A stretch of DNA of 30,844 bases from JBOFSR01 sp051651645 (GTDB lineage: Bacteria > Spirochaetota > Spirochaetia > Treponematales > Treponemataceae), in assembly GCA_051651645.1 (NCBI GenBank), contig JBOFSR010000099.1, positions 1 through 30,844 of the forward strand. The letters are read 5' to 3'. Under the pieces are notes generated by a model. The model had not been told where the DNA came from. It saw nothing but the letters and a program-made list of their open reading frames with translations, and searched no databases. This document shows positions 29,264-30,844 of this stretch, in pieces (the stretch's first letter is position 1; each line of letters starts with the position of its first letter). The position numbers were made by a program, and so were the translations under genes.

Positions 29264-30844
29264 TTAGTTTAGTTCATATATATTGCCTGTTCGTGTGTAA
29301 AATAAAAATGTTTTTACTTTTTTGTCGTATATAATTTCGCTTGCTTTTTTATAAATTTGCAGTTGATCACGATAGAGCTGTGCGTCCTCTTTTTTATCGC
29401 TTTTAAAATCAATGATGGTAATTTCATTGTTTTTTTCAAAGAGTAAGTCGATTGTACCATTTACAATTATGTGATCACGGTTTGTAAATGCTGCGGGTAA
29501 ATCTTTTTTTAGAATGTACTTAAAAGCAAATTCAGTTTGTCTCCAGTCAGCGGTCAAAACTTCTTGGCACAAATCTGAGTGTAAAAAAGTTTCGCTCATT
29601 TTTTTTGCACAGGCGAGTATAAAATCCTTCTTTTCTTGCGATGTTGTAGCAGTGATTTTGTGTTTTATTTTTTCAAGGTGGTACGATGTTTCGAGTGAAA
29701 AACAATCAAAGTTTGGCAAAGTTCCGCCATTTATTAGTGCCTCTTGAATGCAAAGATGCACAAGCGTTCCAAAATCGGCAGCAGTAAAGGATTTTTTTAG
29801 TTTTGTCAGTAAAATATCAAGCTCATCGTACTCAGTTATGGTATTTGTAAAAGTTTGCTCGACAGTGGTTGTTTTTGCAATTTCGGTAACAGAGAACTTT
29901 TCCCTTTGAGGGAGCGTAATTGGAAAGGGTGGCAATTGCGAGAAAGAGTCAAAAATATTTTTAAGTGCCGTTTGTCGGGGTAAAAAATCCTCAGGCTCAA
30001 AAGTCTCGTCAATGGGACTGTGTTTTATTTCTGTGAAGGAGTAGGGCGGCTTTTCTAGTGGGAACAACGGAAATAGCAAATCAAGAAAGGATTTGGGAAT
30101 AAAGTTTTCGCCATTTTTTTCTTCAGATTTTTGTCGTTTTTCACTTTCTGCATCCCATAAAAAACTCAGCTTTTCTTGTAGTGGCAAGCTTTTTTCTAAG
30201 TCACATTTTGCAGGAATTTTAACAGAGCCACAAACAAAAAGATTTTCCTCCGCTCGTGTCATTCCTACATAAAGGAGGCGTCGCAACTCTGCACAAGATT
30301 TTTTATCGAATTCCTTTTTTTGTAGCGAATAGAAGTAGTTTGAAACCTTTTTTTGCCCAGAAAGCAGTGTATGTATGGGCAAATTTAGGGCAAGTCCTGT
30401 ATGATCAGAAAAAAAAGCAGCACTTTTATGTTGCCTGTCACGTGATCCTTGTTGCACTGAGACCAAAAAGACACTGTGAAATTCAAGTCCCTTGCTTTTA
30501 TGAATACTCATTAATTGCACGCCCTGTTTTTGTTCGATGGGAATATCCATATCTGAAAGTCGAGAAGATTTTTCTATCATGAGAGCAACAGCGTCAATGA
30601 AGCTACTCAGAGGTTTATTTTTTTCATCATGCCGTCGAGCAAGCTCAAATAAATAATCATACAGTTCACTAAAAGAGGCGACTTCTTCATTCCACAATGT
30701 TTCGTAGAAATATCCTTTATCATACCATAGATAGGTGATTAGCTGTGCTGTTGTTTTTTGTGTAACCAGTTGTTGCAGCTCCGCGTAAAGGTTTCTGCCC
30801 GTTTGATACTTAATCCTGTCTTGTTCATGTAACGCTATTTCAAT
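29264..30844 (-). CDS. AddA/RecB-like helicase-nuclease, C-terminal part (open at window edge)
   Basis: The visible 526 residues are the C-terminal part of a UvrD-type helicase with a fused nuclease; the frame stays open to base 30844, so the start lies outside. Helicase motifs: GVQLMSIHKSKGLEFHSVFL and ELRRLLYVGMTRAEENLFV. The last 200 residues form a PD-(D/E)XK nuclease: a His in FGTLVHLCIQEAL, the Asp in NGTIDLLFE, DFKSDKK with catalytic Asp and Lys, and the QLQIYKKA motif. This architecture is that of AddA or RecB, which process double-strand breaks. The TTG at 30697 is internal, since homologous-looking sequence continues upstream (YLWYDKGYFYETLW). AddA and RecB cannot be told apart from this fragment. 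Confidence 0.88.
   Translation of the reverse strand: MEIALHEQDRIKYQTGRNLYAELQQLVTQKTTAQLITYLWYDKGYFYETLWNEEVASFSELYDYLFELARRHDEKNKPLSSFIDAVALMIEKSSRLSDMDIPIEQKQGVQLMSIHKSKGLEFHSVFLVSVQQGSRDRQHKSAAFFSDHTGLALNLPIHTLLSGQKKVSNYFYSLQKKEFDKKSCAELRRLLYVGMTRAEENLFVCGSVKIPAKCDLEKSLPLQEKLSFLWDAESEKRQKSEEKNGENFIPKSFLDLLFPLFPLEKPPYSFTEIKHSPIDETFEPEDFLPRQTALKNIFDSFSQLPPFPITLPQREKFSVTEIAKTTTVEQTFTNTITEYDELDILLTKLKKSFTAADFGTLVHLCIQEALINGGTLPNFDCFSLETSYHLEKIKHKITATTSQEKKDFILACAKKMSETFLHSDLCQEVLTADWRQTEFAFKYILKKDLPAAFTNRDHIIVNGTIDLLFEKNNEITIIDFKSDKKEDAQLYRDQLQIYKKASEIIYDKKVKTFLFYTRTGNIYELN

Noticed and set aside
30695..30697. TTG 30697 as the start of the helicase-nuclease
   Set aside because: The frame continues open to the window end with helicase-like sequence, so the gene is cut by the window edge.

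Overview
The window looks like chromosomal DNA from a spirochaete, most likely Treponema or a close relative. The reasons are an AT-rich genome with many poly-T tracts, a rod-shape operon that runs on into a two-part radical SAM protein, a radical SAM/SPASM protein matching the spirochaete-restricted 'spiro-SPASM' family, and several signal-peptide outer-membrane proteins. No rRNA, complete tRNA, insertion sequence, prophage or CRISPR array is visible.

Left edge (1-600): no credible gene. It holds a short tRNA-like fragment with an inverted repeat, then a GC-rich array of about sixteen degenerate 22-bp units (91-442), then a clear promoter. Positions 601-3876 (+) form an apparent three-gene operon: an unrecognised protein, a TonB-dependent outer-membrane receptor and a short TonB-like protein. 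A second promoter (3928-3956) drives mreB-mreC-mreD-mrdA-rodA and a radical SAM/DUF2344 protein (3991-12068, +). These genes overlap or abut and make up the core wall-elongation machinery.

Positions 12078-26995 are all on the minus strand. In transcription order they are: spiro-SPASM protein, a glycosyltransferase-like protein, a three-domain cytidylyltransferase/PseG-like/methyltransferase fusion, an ATP-grasp enzyme, a periplasmic N-acetylmuramoyl-L-alanine amidase, an outer-membrane beta-barrel-like protein, dnaE, a YggT protein and a Ppx/GppA-HD phosphatase. The first four look like a pathway that activates and modifies a sugar or glycan. The product cannot be read from the sequence.

Positions 27135-29261 (+) hold a TPR-like exported protein, then a TPP riboswitch and the CytX-type transporter it should control, probably for a thiamine precursor. 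The window ends inside the C-terminal half of an AddA/RecB-like helicase-nuclease on the minus strand (29264-30844, open at the edge).

Most notable: the 22-bp combinatorial repeat array; the glycan cluster with its tri-domain fusion and spiro-SPASM enzyme; a group of genes whose predicted -10 box lies exactly 6 bp before the ATG, suggesting leaderless transcripts; a Ppx/GppA protein with Asp-to-Glu changes in both phosphate-binding loops; and three T8 tracts in a 12-bp tandem repeat at the start of mreD.
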